NCBI RefSeq assembly: GCF_014190775.1
Contig: NZ_JACHVP010000003.1
Span: 372,001-436,000, forward strand
From: Leifsonia aquatica
Lineage (GTDB): Bacteria > Actinomycetota > Actinomycetes > Actinomycetales > Microbacteriaceae
Direction of reading: 5' to 3'
DNA length: 64,000 bases
This document shows, piece after piece, positions 9,275 to 18,196 of the stretch; the first letter of the stretch is position 1; each line of letters starts with the position of its first letter. The notes beneath the pieces were generated by a model, which was given only the letters and a program-made list of their open reading frames with translations, was not told the origin of the DNA and ran no database searches. A program made the translations under genes and the position numbers.

Positions 9275-10239
9275 CGCTCGCTTCCTTCCTCGGTGCGGGC
9301 TGAAGGCGCGGTCCGGGTGGCCTTGGCCGACCCCTCCCGCAGGCGCGGGTTGCTGATCGCATCCACGCCGAAGTTGATCAGGGTCAGGCTCATCGCCAGC
9401 AGGGCGATGCACAGACCCGGGGCGAACAGGAGGATCCACTGGCCGGTCAGCAGGGCGTTCGAGTTCTGCGCCCAGTAGAGGATGGTGCCCCAGCTGACGA
9501 TCGACGAGTCGCCGAGCCCGAGGAACTCCAGGCCCGCCTCGGCGAGGATCGCGGCGGTCGCGGCGCCGAAGAACGAGCCCGCGATGAGCGAGGTCATGTT
9601 CGGCAGGATCTCGTGGAACACCACGCGGAACGAGCTGTCGCCCGAGAACCGTGCGGCGGTCACGAAGTCGCGCGACCGGAGGGACTGCGTCTGGCTGCGC
9701 AGCACGCGCGCGCCCCACGCCCATCCCGTGATCACGATGACCGCGATGATCATCGCCAGGCCGCCGTTCTGCAGGTAGGCGGCGATCACGATCATCAGCG
9801 GGAGGCCCGGGATGACCAGGAACAGGTTGACGATGAAGTTGACCACCTCGGCGCCGAACCCGCGGATGTAGCCCCAGCTGAGGCCGATCAGCACGGCGAC
9901 CAGGGTGGACAGCGCTCCGGCGATGAAACCGACGGTGACGCTGATCCGGGTGCCGTAGATGAGCTGGCTGAGCACGTCCTCGCCGGCGGCGGTGGTGCCG
10001 AACCAGTGCGCCCAGCTGGCGTCCGTGTTGCGCGGGAAGCCGTCCTGGGTGGCGCCGTACGGCGCGAGCCACGGGGCGAAGATCGCGACGAGCACGAACA
10101 GGCCGAGGATGATCAGGCCGAGGCGCGACTTCCAGTTGGCCCAGAGGGTCGCGAACGCCCGGCCGATGAAGGCCAGCCGGTGCGGCGGGCGCGCCACCTC
10201 TTCGGTGCTGATGGACTTGAAACTCTGCGTTGTGGTCAT
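9271..10239 (-). CDS. ABC transporter permease, DppC type
   Basis: This 322-residue inner-membrane subunit has an N-terminal cytoplasmic stretch, one helix (LIILGLFVLVAIFAPWLAPY) and then the five-helix transport domain. The EAA loop is near FRVVFHEILPNM. It pairs with the DppB-type permease encoded immediately upstream, whose stop overlaps its start by four bases. Confidence 0.93.
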   Translation of the reverse strand: MTTTQSFKSISTEEVARPPHRLAFIGRAFATLWANWKSRLGLIILGLFVLVAIFAPWLAPYGATQDGFPRNTDASWAHWFGTTAAGEDVLSQLIYGTRISVTVGFIAGALSTLVAVLIGLSWGYIRGFGAEVVNFIVNLFLVIPGLPLMIVIAAYLQNGGLAMIIAVIVITGWAWGARVLRSQTQSLRSRDFVTAARFSGDSSFRVVFHEILPNMTSLIAGSFFGAATAAILAEAGLEFLGLGDSSIVSWGTILYWAQNSNALLTGQWILLFAPGLCIALLAMSLTLINFGVDAISNPRLREGSAKATRTAPSARTEEGSER

Positions 10240-11216
10240 CGGCGGGTCCTTGGGTCGAGTACGCCGTACAGGATGTCGACGAGGAAGTTGGCGACGAGAA
10301 CGCTCACCGTGATGAGCAGGAAGAGCGCCTGCATCAGCGGGTAGTCCTGCCCGATCACCGCGTTGAAGAGCAGGAAGCCGATGCCGGGATAGCCGAACAC
10401 CTGCTCCACGAGGATGGAGCCGCCGACCACGCCGCCGAGCGCGAGCCCGAACCCGGTGAGGTTCGGCAGGATCGCGTTGCGCGCCGCGTACTTCATCGCG
10501 ACGGTGCGGCCCTTGAGGCCGTTCGCCTGCGCGAACGTCACGTAGTCGTCGCCGAGGGTGTTGATCATCGCGTTGCGCATCCCGAGGATCCAGCCGCCGA
10601 CCGAGGTGATGAGGATCGTCACCGCCGGGAGCACCGCGTGGTACGCCGCGTCAACGATGAAGTCCCAGCTGAACATCGGCGTGGCCGTCGGGCCGTAGGC
10701 GCCCGAGGTCGGGAACCAGTGGAGCACGTAACCCAGGAAGAACAGCAGGAGCAGCGCGGTCCAGAAGTACGGGAACGTGCTGGCGAAGGTGCCGGTCAGG
10801 GTGGGCAGGGAGTCGAGCCAGGTGTTGCGGCGCCAGGCGGCGAGCACGCCGGTCAGCGTGCCCAGCACGAACGCCACGATGGTGACGATGCCGACCAGCA
10901 TGATCGTGTACGGGAACGCCTGGCCGATCAGCTCGCCGACGCTCTGCGGATAGAACGTGTACGAGACGCCGAAGTCGAACGTGACCACCTGGTGCAGGTA
11001 GCTCACGTACTGGTCCCAGAGGTTGCCGCCCGGCACGCCGAGCTGCGCCTCGATCGCGTCGCGGGTGGCCTGGGTGACCGGGCCGTTCTGCGACAGCTTC
11101 GCGATGGCGGCGTCGGTCGGGGAGCCCGGCATCAGCCGGGGCAGGAGGAAGTTCAGCGTGATCGCGGCCCACAGGGTGAGCACGAACAGGCCGAGTTTGC
11201 GAAGGGCGTACTTCAC
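10236..11216 (-). CDS. ABC transporter permease, DppB type
   Basis: This 326-residue permease begins MKYALRKLGLFVLTLWAAITLNF... in the typical DppB style, with a periplasm-equivalent loop after the first helix and a C-terminal six-helix core. The EAA-like loop is MKYAARNAILPNLTGFG. It lies 3 bases after the binding-protein gene and overlaps the DppC gene by ATGA. Confidence 0.93.
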   Translation of the reverse strand: MKYALRKLGLFVLTLWAAITLNFLLPRLMPGSPTDAAIAKLSQNGPVTQATRDAIEAQLGVPGGNLWDQYVSYLHQVVTFDFGVSYTFYPQSVGELIGQAFPYTIMLVGIVTIVAFVLGTLTGVLAAWRRNTWLDSLPTLTGTFASTFPYFWTALLLLFFLGYVLHWFPTSGAYGPTATPMFSWDFIVDAAYHAVLPAVTILITSVGGWILGMRNAMINTLGDDYVTFAQANGLKGRTVAMKYAARNAILPNLTGFGLALGGVVGGSILVEQVFGYPGIGFLLFNAVIGQDYPLMQALFLLITVSVLVANFLVDILYGVLDPRTRR

Positions 11217-11219
11217 GGC

Positions 11220-12890
11220 CTATTCACCGTCCTTCCGGAGCTTGAGATGCGTGAACACGAGCAGCGGGGTCTGGTCGTACGTCTGCGGCGGCGCGTACGG
11301 GTCGTCCGCGTCGGGCCAGCCCGTGAACTTCGCGTCGTTGTAGAGACCCCACAGGCCGCCGTAGTACATGGAGATCACCGGGAGGTCGTCGTAGACGATC
11401 CGCTGCAGCTGGTGGCTGAGCTCGAGGCGCTTGGCCGGGTCGACCGTCGTCTTGTACTCGGCGAGGAGCTTGTCCGCCTCCGGGTTCGTGTAGCGGCCGA
11501 AGTTGCTCGCGGTCGCCTTGCCGATCGGGGTGGCGAACTCGCTGGACAGCGTCGCGTTGAACGCCTGGAAGACGACGCCGGCACCCATGCCGCCCATGGC
11601 GACCTGGAAGTCGCCGTTCTGGATGGCCTGCTGGTACCCCGGCGGCTGCGGCTGCTTGATCTGCACGTCGATGCCGAGGGCCGTCAGCTCCTTGCGCACC
11701 TCCTGGACCGCGCGCAGCCAGTCGGTGTAGCCGTTGGCGGTCGTGATGGAGAACGAGAACTGCTTGCCGTCGGGCCCGACGAGCTTGCCGCCCTGCTGGG
11801 TGTAGCCGGCCGCGGCGAAGGCGGCGAGGGCGCCCGCGGTGTCCTGCTTGATGAGGCCGCCGTCGGGGATGCTCGGGTCGAGCTCCTTCTCCTGGTTCGG
11901 GAGGATGAGGCCGGTCTGGCCGGCGGGTTTCATGTAGCCCTCGGTGGCCGAGTCGGCGATCTTGTCGCGGTCCAGCGCGAGCGCGATGCCCCGGCGCACG
12001 TTGATGTCGTTGAAGGGCGCGACCGTGAAGTTCGGCATCAGGCCGATGATGCCCCCCGGCGGGAACCAGTACTTGTTGTTCGGGTTCGCATCGACCCACG
12101 TGCCCTGCACGTCGCTCATGAAGGCGTACGCCCAGTCGAATCCCTTGGTGGCGATGTCGAGCTCGTTGGTCGCGGCGGGGAGCACGAGGTGCTTCACCTC
12201 GACCTTGTCGGCCTGCCAGTAGTCCTCGTACTTGTCCATCGTGTACTGCTGCGAGGTGAAGCTCGCGAGGGTGTACGGGCCGGTGCCGACCGGGTTCGGG
12301 TCGCGCCAGGTGTCCGGGCTCTTCTGGTCCTTCCAGATGTGCTCCGGAACGATCAGCGTCTGCGAGATGATGTCCTGCGCGGGGGCGTCGTCCTCCTTGA
12401 GGTGGATGACGAGGTGGTCGCCCTTCGTCTCGAGGGAGGCGATGTGCTGCCACGCGCCCTTGAGGTCGAGCGTCGGGAACTTCTTGATGAGGTTCAGGGT
12501 GAAGACGACGTCATCGACGGTGAACGGCTTGCCGTCGGACCACGTCACGCCGTCGCGGATCGTGTAGTCGATGGTGCGGGCGTCGGGCTGCGCGACCTTC
12601 GAGGCCAGCCACGGCGTCCCGGTGCCGTCGAGCACGTTGATGACGACGAGCGGCTCGTAGATGTACGACGAGGCCGCGCGCTTGTTCACCAGGTACGGGT
12701 TGAAGTTGCGCTCCATCATCGGAGTGCCCTTGTCTGCAGCCAGGAGCATCGTGTCCGCCGGGATGGACGGGTCCTGCTTGCTCTGGATCTTGATGCTGCA
12801 GCCGGAGAGCGCGAGGGCTGCGGCTGCGATCACGGCGAGCGCTCCGAGTCTCCGTCGGCGTCGCCCACCAGGGGGTCGTGAGTGCGTCAT
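11220..12890 (-). CDS. ABC transporter solute-binding lipoprotein, family 5
   Basis: This 556-residue lipoprotein captures the substrate for the permeases encoded downstream. An arginine-rich n-region is followed by a hydrophobic stretch and the lipobox LALSGC with Cys31. The core has the family 5 landmarks of cluster C proteins, including RDGVTWSDGKPFTVDDVVF. The start at 12890 is preferred because GAGAAGG lies upstream; an ATG at 12932 would fall inside the operator. It is first in the operon. Some close relatives bind cello- or beta-gluco-oligosaccharides, which fits the context. Confidence 0.92.
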   Translation of the reverse strand: MTHSRPPGGRRRRRLGALAVIAAAALALSGCSIKIQSKQDPSIPADTMLLAADKGTPMMERNFNPYLVNKRAASSYIYEPLVVINVLDGTGTPWLASKVAQPDARTIDYTIRDGVTWSDGKPFTVDDVVFTLNLIKKFPTLDLKGAWQHIASLETKGDHLVIHLKEDDAPAQDIISQTLIVPEHIWKDQKSPDTWRDPNPVGTGPYTLASFTSQQYTMDKYEDYWQADKVEVKHLVLPAATNELDIATKGFDWAYAFMSDVQGTWVDANPNNKYWFPPGGIIGLMPNFTVAPFNDINVRRGIALALDRDKIADSATEGYMKPAGQTGLILPNQEKELDPSIPDGGLIKQDTAGALAAFAAAGYTQQGGKLVGPDGKQFSFSITTANGYTDWLRAVQEVRKELTALGIDVQIKQPQPPGYQQAIQNGDFQVAMGGMGAGVVFQAFNATLSSEFATPIGKATASNFGRYTNPEADKLLAEYKTTVDPAKRLELSHQLQRIVYDDLPVISMYYGGLWGLYNDAKFTGWPDADDPYAPPQTYDQTPLLVFTHLKLRKDGE

Positions 12891-12919
12891 TGCCACCTTC
12901 TCTAGGTCGTTGCCCTCTG

Positions 12920-12948
12920 ACTGTATGCGCATACATTTTCTTTTTCAA
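12920..12948 (-). promoter_or_regulatory. Promoter with LacI-family operator for the beta-glucoside operon
   Basis: On the minus strand there is TTGAAA (12943-12948), a 17-bp spacer and TACAGT (12920-12925), a good sigma-70-type promoter. The perfect 14-bp palindrome TGTATGCGCATACA (12922-12935), with a central CG, overlaps the spacer and -10. This is the pattern expected for a LacI-family repressor, and the lacI gene lies right beside it. Confidence 0.85.
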
Positions 12949-12989
12949 CCCCGCGCGCCTGAAGCGCCCGCGCTGTGCGCGGCAGCCGG

Positions 12990-14087
12990 CTACGCGGGCT
13001 CGGAGGACTCGCGGAGGTAGACCCGCACCGGGAGGCGCACGGATGCGGCCGGTCGCTCCGGGTCCGTGAGGCGGCGCACGAGGGTCTGCACGGCCGCACG
13101 GCCCACCTCCTCCATCGGCTGCTCGACCGTCGTCAGGCGCGGGGTCGAGAGCCGGCCCGCGTCGATCCCGTCGAAGCCGGTCACGATGAGCTCGCCCGGC
13201 ACGTCCACCCCGCCGATGCGGGCCGCGTCGATCACGCCGAGGGCCATCTGGTCGTTCGCGCACACGACGGCGCGGGGCAGACGGTCGCGCGAGACCAGCT
13301 CGCGGCCCGCGCGCCGACCGCCTTCGCGGGTGAACTCGCCGCGGTGGTCCGGGGCGTCCGGCGCCGGGAGTCCGCGCTCGGTCAGCGCCTCGCGGAACCC
13401 CTGCCAGCGCTCGTCGTCGTCGGGGGAGCCGATGCTGCCGGCGACGTAGGCGAGCTCGTGCACGCCGAGGTCGTCGATCAGGTGGCCGACGAGCGCGCGC
13501 ATCCCCTCGGCGTTGCTCACCGAGACGTGGTCGACCTCGTCGCCGTGGCGACGGCCCGCCATCACGACCACCGGCAGCCTCCGGGCGAGGCGGCCGATCT
13601 CGTCCTCCGGCACGCTCCCGGCGAGCACGATGATCCCGTCGACGCGTCCGGCCATGTCGACGAACGTCTCGTGGGCCGTCGCCCCGCGGCCGACACCGAC
13701 CATCAAGACGAAGCCGGAGCGCCAGGCCTCCACCTCGCTGCCGCGCAGCACCTCGTCGAAGTACAGGTCTCCGCCGCGGGTGTCGACGGAGCCGCCGACG
13801 TCGCGGACGATCGTCGCCGCGCCGTCGTCGCCCTCGTCGAGGCGACGGCCGGCGTCGGCATCCATCGCGTCGAGACCGGGGAAGAACAGGCCGATCACGC
13901 CGGTGCGCCGGGCGGCCAGACCGCGCGCGGCGCCACTCGGCACGTAGCCGAGCGCGTCCACCGAGGCGAGCACGCGCTCGCGCGTCGCCTCCTTGACCGT
14001 GTCCGGCTGCCGGAACACCCGGGAGACCGTGGCGATCGAGACGCCGGCGTGCGTGGCGACGTCGTAGACGGTCGGGACTCGGGTCAT
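12990..14087 (-). CDS. LacI-family transcriptional regulator
   Basis: This 365-residue protein has an N-terminal LacI helix-turn-helix (TVYDVATHAGVSIATVSRVF), a hinge helix and a periplasmic-binding-like sensor domain. It likely represses the transport/GH1 operon downstream and releases DNA on binding a sugar. The start at 14087 has GGAG about 10 bases upstream and puts the HTH at the usual distance from the N-terminus. An ATG at 14120 would add 11 atypical residues. The operator at 12922-12935 lies between this gene and the operon it precedes. Confidence 0.93.
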   Translation of the reverse strand: MTRVPTVYDVATHAGVSIATVSRVFRQPDTVKEATRERVLASVDALGYVPSGAARGLAARRTGVIGLFFPGLDAMDADAGRRLDEGDDGAATIVRDVGGSVDTRGGDLYFDEVLRGSEVEAWRSGFVLMVGVGRGATAHETFVDMAGRVDGIIVLAGSVPEDEIGRLARRLPVVVMAGRRHGDEVDHVSVSNAEGMRALVGHLIDDLGVHELAYVAGSIGSPDDDERWQGFREALTERGLPAPDAPDHRGEFTREGGRRAGRELVSRDRLPRAVVCANDQMALGVIDAARIGGVDVPGELIVTGFDGIDAGRLSTPRLTTVEQPMEEVGRAAVQTLVRRLTDPERPAASVRLPVRVYLRESSEPA

Positions 14088-14196
14088 CGGTGGAGGCTCC
14101 TGGAGGTCGGGCACACCCATGATAGGCGCGTGCTCGTGCGCATCCGGGCGGTGGGCCGCGCGGCGGCGCGGCCGATCGCCTGGCCCGGGGCCTGAT

Positions 14197-14424
14197 TCAG
14201 GCGGAGGCCCCGCCCGACTCCGATGCGAGCTGCCGCTTGACGTCGTGCTCCACGAGCACCGGCACGAAGTCGCGCACCGGTGCGCCGGAGAACTCCTCGT
14301 GGCGCTCCTTGACGAGCTCCTCGATGCGGTCCTTCGGGATGTGGGGGAACCGCTCCGACAGGCGGGTGGCGGCGTGCTCGACAGCGACGAGTTCTTCGTC
14401 AGGGCTCTGATCGTGACCGGTCAT
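14197..14424 (-). CDS. Three-helix-bundle domain small protein
   Basis: This 75-residue acidic protein contains a stretch AATRLSERFPHIPKDRIEELV followed by a second helix. It resembles the three-helix bundle found at the N-terminus of some actinobacterial phosphotyrosine-phosphatase-like proteins, here without a catalytic domain. Its role is unknown. Start 14424 is preferred over 14466 because the upstream extension overlaps the divergent gene's promoter area. Confidence 0.6.
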   Translation of the reverse strand: MTGHDQSPDEELVAVEHAATRLSERFPHIPKDRIEELVKERHEEFSGAPVRDFVPVLVEHDVKRQLASESGGASA

Positions 14425-14482
14425 GCACGCATTATGCGCCTCGGGGGTGAACCGTGGCTGGATCATCTGTCAGGCTGGGGTC

Positions 14483-15181
14483 ATGGACGAGTCGATCGAG
14501 GTAGTGGTTGTCCGCGTGTTCACCGACGAGCGCGGAGCGAACGGCAACGAACTGGGGATCGTGCGCAGTTCGCCGGAGACGGCGCAGCGCGAGCAGGCGA
14601 TCGCCACGGCGCTCGGCTTCAGCGAGACGGTCTTCCTCGACGCGGTCGACGAGGGCGCACGCGCGGCCGACCTGCGGATCTTCACGCCGGCCCGCGAGCT
14701 CCCGTTTGCCGGTCACCCGAGCGTGGGCACCGCGTGGTGGCTGGCCGACCGCCGCACCCCGGTCGACGTGCTGCGCGAGAAGGCGGGGGATGTCGCGGTC
14801 TCGGTCGACGAGGATCAGGACACCGCGTGGATCACCGCACGCGCCGAGTGGGCCCCGGACTTCACCTGGCTGCCCCTCCAGTCGCCGGAGGACGTCGACG
14901 CGCTCGACCCCACCGCGTTCACGAGCGGCCACCACTACGCCTACGCCTGGATCGACGAGGCCGAGGGCCGCCTCCGGGCGCGGATGTTCGCGCCCGACAT
15001 GGGCATCGTCGAAGACGAGGCGACCGGCGCCGCCGCCGTCTCGATCACCGCGAAGCTGGGGCGCGCGCTGCGCATCTCGCAGGGTGAGGGATCCGAGCTG
15101 ACGACGGAGCCGCTGGCCGACGGGCTCATCCGCGTCGGCGGCCGCACCGTGTACGACCGCACCATCGACGTCACCCTGTGA
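14483..15181 (+). CDS. PhzF-family isomerase-like protein
   Basis: This 232-residue protein belongs to the PhzF fold (diaminopimelate-epimerase-like). It contains the catalytic-type Glu48 in SETVF, ARELPFAGHPSVG, and DEATGAAAV. PhzF isomerises a dihydroanthranilate in phenazine biosynthesis, but no other phenazine gene is here, so the substrate is unknown. The protein is slightly shorter than the usual 260-300 residues. It overlaps the next gene by GTGA, suggesting coupled expression. Confidence 0.85.
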   Translation: MDESIEVVVVRVFTDERGANGNELGIVRSSPETAQREQAIATALGFSETVFLDAVDEGARAADLRIFTPARELPFAGHPSVGTAWWLADRRTPVDVLREKAGDVAVSVDEDQDTAWITARAEWAPDFTWLPLQSPEDVDALDPTAFTSGHHYAYAWIDEAEGRLRARMFAPDMGIVEDEATGAAAVSITAKLGRALRISQGEGSELTTEPLADGLIRVGGRTVYDRTIDVTL

Positions 15182-16083
15182 CCGCGCGGGACGACCTCGG
15201 CGGCGACGTCCGCGTCCTCCCCGTCGGCGAGCCCGGCGAGGGGCCGTACGCGGTCGCCGCGACCGAGGATGGCGCCGTCTGGTTCACGCTCGTGCACGGC
15301 GGCCGGGTGGGGCGCAGGGACGCGGACGGCTCGCTGACGTACCTCGCGTTCGGCGACGGTGCGCAGCCCTCCGGGATCGCCGCGGCCACCGAGTCCACGG
15401 TCTGGATCGCCGACACCACCGGCGACCGGCTGGTGCTCGTCGGCCCCGGCCCTCGCATCCTCTCGGAGATCGCGGTTCCGACCGCGGGTTCGCAGCCCTT
15501 CGGGGTCGTGGCGCTCGACGACGGGACCGCCTGGTTCACCGAGCTGGGCGGCAACGCCCTCGGCCGGGTGGGCATCCTCGGCGGCGTGGACGAGTTCCCC
15601 GTGACGCCGGCGGATGCCATGGTCTCGATGATCGCCGCGTCGGGAGACTCGATCTGGTTCTCGATGAACGCCGCGGACGCGCTGGGCCACGTGCGGGGCG
15701 GGGATGCGGCGATCGCCGTCACGGACCTCCCCGCGGGTTCCGGGCCGGTCGGCATCGCGGTGGCCGAGGACGGCGCGGTCTGGTCGGCGCTCATCCGCGC
15801 CGATGCGCTCGCGCGGGTCGCGAAGGACGGCACGGTCCGAGTGATCGACCTCGACACCGGCGCCAAGCCGCACGCCGTCGCAGCGGATCGCGATGGCGGG
15901 GTCTGGGCGAGCCTGTGGGGCGCGAACGCGCTGGCCCACGCGTCTGCGGCGGGCGAGGTCAGCCTCCACCCGCTCCCGGGCGACGTCTCCGAACCGCACG
16001 GCCTGGCCGTCGCGCCCGACGGCACGGTCTGGACCGCCCTCGAGTCCGGCGCCCTGGTCTCTCTGCACACTCCCGGGAGGTGA
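15178..16083 (+). CDS. Virginiamycin B lyase-like beta-propeller protein
   Basis: This 301-residue protein consists of about seven repeats of the form DGxxWFTxxxxxALGRV, typical of Vgb, a seven-bladed beta-propeller lyase that opens streptogramin B antibiotics. There is no signal peptide, so it is cytoplasmic. Many Vgb-like proteins have other or unknown roles, so resistance cannot be claimed. The GTG start is coupled to the PhzF-like gene, and the stop lies in the left arm of a terminator hairpin. Confidence 0.8.
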   Translation: MTARDDLGGDVRVLPVGEPGEGPYAVAATEDGAVWFTLVHGGRVGRRDADGSLTYLAFGDGAQPSGIAAATESTVWIADTTGDRLVLVGPGPRILSEIAVPTAGSQPFGVVALDDGTAWFTELGGNALGRVGILGGVDEFPVTPADAMVSMIAASGDSIWFSMNAADALGHVRGGDAAIAVTDLPAGSGPVGIAVAEDGAVWSALIRADALARVAKDGTVRVIDLDTGAKPHAVAADRDGGVWASLWGANALAHASAAGEVSLHPLPGDVSEPHGLAVAPDGTVWTALESGALVSLHTPGR

Positions 16084-16125
16084 GTCGTTGCGGGTCACGG
16101 AGGCCCGTGACCCGCAACGACTCAC
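16080..16125. terminator. Bidirectional terminator hairpin
   Basis: A perfect 21-bp stem (16080-16100 with 16105-16125) and a 4-base AGGC loop lie between two convergent genes. The left arm contains the upstream gene's stop. Its core GCGGGT...AGG...ACCCGC and the following CTCACGCTTCGCGG resemble the repeats at 22905 and 24007, so it may be a diverged member of the same family. Confidence 0.78.
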
Positions 16126-16138
16126 GCTTCGCGGGGAG

Positions 16139-17632
16139 TTACTCTCCGACGCCCACGAACTCGGCGGCCTGGTCCGCGTCCTCCGTGGGGGAGGCCAGAC
16201 GGGCGCGGAGCGCCAGGCCGAGGCCCGCGTCCACGTTCGTCCAGTACTGGATGGCGCGCTCGCGGATGTCGTCGCGCTTCACGCCGCCGACGGCTCCCGC
16301 GATCGTGTCGAGGAAGCGCGCGCGGGCGTCGTCGTCGAACACCTCGCGGTAGAGCGTGCCCGGCTGGCCGAAGTCGTCGTCCTCGGCGTGCAGCGTGGCG
16401 GCGGCGCGGACGAGCGCGCCGTCCGACTCCCACGAGCCCTCGCCGGCGCGCGCGGCGTCGGCGGTCGGGCCGCCGAACGAGTTCGGCGCGTACACCGGGG
16501 CGTCGGCCGGCTTGAACTCGTGGCGGGCGGCACCGTCCTGCGAGTAGTTGTGCACGGGCGCGACCGGGCGGTTGACCGGCAGCTCGTTGTAGTTGGTGCC
16601 GACGCGGTAGCGCTGCGCGTCCGGGTACGAGAAGACGCGCGCCATCAGCATCTTGTCCGGGCTGATGTCGATGCCCGGGACGGTGTTGGCGGGGGAGAAG
16701 GCGGCCTGCTCGATCTGCGCGAAGAAGTTCTCCGGGTTCTCGTTGAGCGTGTGCACGCCGACCTCGATCAGCGGGTAGTCCGCGTGCGGCCACACCTTGG
16801 TGAGGTCGAACGGGTTGAACCGGTAGGTCTTCGCGTCCTCGTACGGCATGACCTGCACGGAGACCTTCCACGCCGGGAACTCGCCGCGCTCGATGGCCTC
16901 GTAGAGGTCGCGGCGGTAGTAGTCCGCGTCGGCGCCGGCGATGGCCTCCGCCTCGGCGCCCGCCATCTCCTCGTTGCCCTGCAGGGCCTCGAAGTGGTAC
17001 TTGACCCAGAAGCGCTCGCCCGCGGCGTTGATCCACTGGTAGGTGTGCGAGCCGAAGCCGGGCATGTGGCGCCAGGAGCGGGGGATGCCGCGATCACCCA
17101 TCAGGTACGTGACCTGGTGCGCCGACTCGGGGGAGAGGGTCCAGAAGTCCCACTGCATGTCGGCGTCGCGCAGGCCGGAGCCCGGCAGGCGCTTCTGCGA
17201 GTGGATGAAGTCGGGGAACTTGATGCCGTCGCGGATGAAGAACACCGGGGTGTTGTTGCCGACGATGTCGTAGTTGCCCTCGGTCGTGTAGAACTTCACC
17301 GAGAAGCCGCGCACGTCGCGCCAGGTGTCGGGGGAGCCCTGCTCGCCGGCGACCGACGAGAAGCGCTGAACGGTGCGGGTGCTGGTGCCCGGCTGGAAGA
17401 CCGCGGCCTTCGTGTACGCCGAGACGTCACCGGTGACGACGAACTCGCCGAACGCACCGCCGCCCTTCGCGTGCACGATCCGCTCCGGGATGCGCTCCCG
17501 GTTGAACTGCGCGAGCTTCTCGACGAGGTAGCGGTCGTGCAGCGCGGTGACGCCGTCGGCTCCCGCGGTCAGCGAGTGCGCGTCGCTGCCGACCGGGGTT
17601 CCGGTCTGGGTGGTCGTGTTGTTGTCGGTCAT
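16139..17632 (-). CDS. katA: Catalase, monofunctional heme type
   Basis: This 497-residue small-subunit catalase breaks down hydrogen peroxide to water and oxygen. Catalytic His54 lies in [14 protein letters not shown], the distal Asn in [12 protein letters not shown] (126-127), and the heme-ligand Tyr336 in [14 protein letters not shown]. Length and motifs are complete. It follows the fur-type gene by 12 bases on the same strand, the common regulator-catalase arrangement, so it should be induced by peroxide through that regulator. Confidence 0.97.
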   Translation of the reverse strand: MTDNNTTTQTGTPVGSDAHSLTAGADGVTALHDRYLVEKLAQFNRERIPERIVHAKGGGAFGEFVVTGDVSAYTKAAVFQPGTSTRTVQRFSSVAGEQGSPDTWRDVRGFSVKFYTTEGNYDIVGNNTPVFFIRDGIKFPDFIHSQKRLPGSGLRDADMQWDFWTLSPESAHQVTYLMGDRGIPRSWRHMPGFGSHTYQWINAAGERFWVKYHFEALQGNEEMAGAEAEAIAGADADYYRRDLYEAIERGEFPAWKVSVQVMPYEDAKTYRFNPFDLTKVWPHADYPLIEVGVHTLNENPENFFAQIEQAAFSPANTVPGIDISPDKMLMARVFSYPDAQRYRVGTNYNELPVNRPVAPVHNYSQDGAARHEFKPADAPVYAPNSFGGPTADAARAGEGSWESDGALVRAAATLHAEDDDFGQPGTLYREVFDDDARARFLDTIAGAVGGVKRDDIRERAIQYWTNVDAGLGLALRARLASPTEDADQAAEFVGVGE

Positions 17633-17644
17633 GGTTCTCCTTAC

Positions 17645-18091
17645 CTATCCGGTGTGCGTCGCGGGATCGTCCGCGCGCTCCTGACAGGACGGGCACAGTC
17701 CCCAGAACGTCACCTCGGCGGTGTTCACCGTGAATCCCGACGCATCGCCGGGGTGCAGGCAGGGGGCGTGCCCCACGACGCAGTCGACGTCGGCCACGGC
17801 GCCGCACGAGGTGCAGACGACGTGATGGTGGTTGTCACCGGTGCGGCGCTCGTACCGCGCGGGGGACCCCGCCGGTTCGATGCGCCGCAGCAGCCCGACG
17901 GCCGTGAGGTCGCCGAGCACGTTGTGCACGTTCTGGATCGACGTGCCGGGCAGAGCGGGAAGCACCGCGCGGAACACCGAGTCGGCGTCCGCGTGCGGCA
18001 GCCGGGTCAGCGCGTCGAGGACGGCGAGCCGCCCCTGCGTGACGCGCAACCCGCCGGCGCGCAGTGCGCCTTCGAGCTGTGCCGTGTCCAT
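17645..18091 (-). CDS. Fur-family peroxide/iron regulator (FurA/CatR/PerR-like)
   Basis: This 148-residue Fur-family repressor has a winged helix at residues 10-70 and a metal-binding C-domain with HHH (88-90), CTSC (93-96) and CPSC (133-136). The last two cysteine pairs form the structural zinc site. Co-transcription with catalase points to a peroxide-sensing FurA/CatR role. Start 18091 is set by the conserved N-terminus and by TACGGT six bases upstream, so the mRNA is probably leaderless or nearly so. It probably represses itself and katA through the operator at 18109-18131. Confidence 0.9.
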   Translation of the reverse strand: MDTAQLEGALRAGGLRVTQGRLAVLDALTRLPHADADSVFRAVLPALPGTSIQNVHNVLGDLTAVGLLRRIEPAGSPARYERRTGDNHHHVVCTSCGAVADVDCVVGHAPCLHPGDASGFTVNTAEVTFWGLCPSCQERADDPATHTG

Positions 18092-18097
18092 CCTCCG

Positions 18098-18131
18098 ACC
18101 GTAGCGGCTTGTTTTGAATAGATCAAAACAA
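18098..18131 (-). promoter_or_regulatory. fur-katA promoter and Fur-type operator
   Basis: On the minus strand there is TTGATC (18121-18126), a 17-bp spacer and TACGGT (18098-18103). A perfect 9-5-9 inverted repeat, TTGTTTTGA / TCAAAACAA (18109-18131), covers the -35 and spacer. AT-rich dyads of this kind are usual Fur/PerR-family sites, so self-repression is likely. The other side faces the DUF4190-type gene. Confidence 0.85.
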
Positions 18132-18196
18132 TGCGTGCATTCGGGCGCGTCGATGCACGGATGGGATACGGTGTGCGGGACGACCGGGAGGATCGG

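Noticed and set aside
14483-15181. Phenazine biosynthesis cluster
   Set aside because: Only a PhzF-like protein is present; no phzA-E or phzG gene is near, and PhzF-like proteins are common outside phenazine pathways.
15178-16083. Streptogramin resistance gene
   Set aside because: The propeller pattern fits Vgb-like proteins in general, but resistance cannot be inferred from it and the neighbours do not support it.
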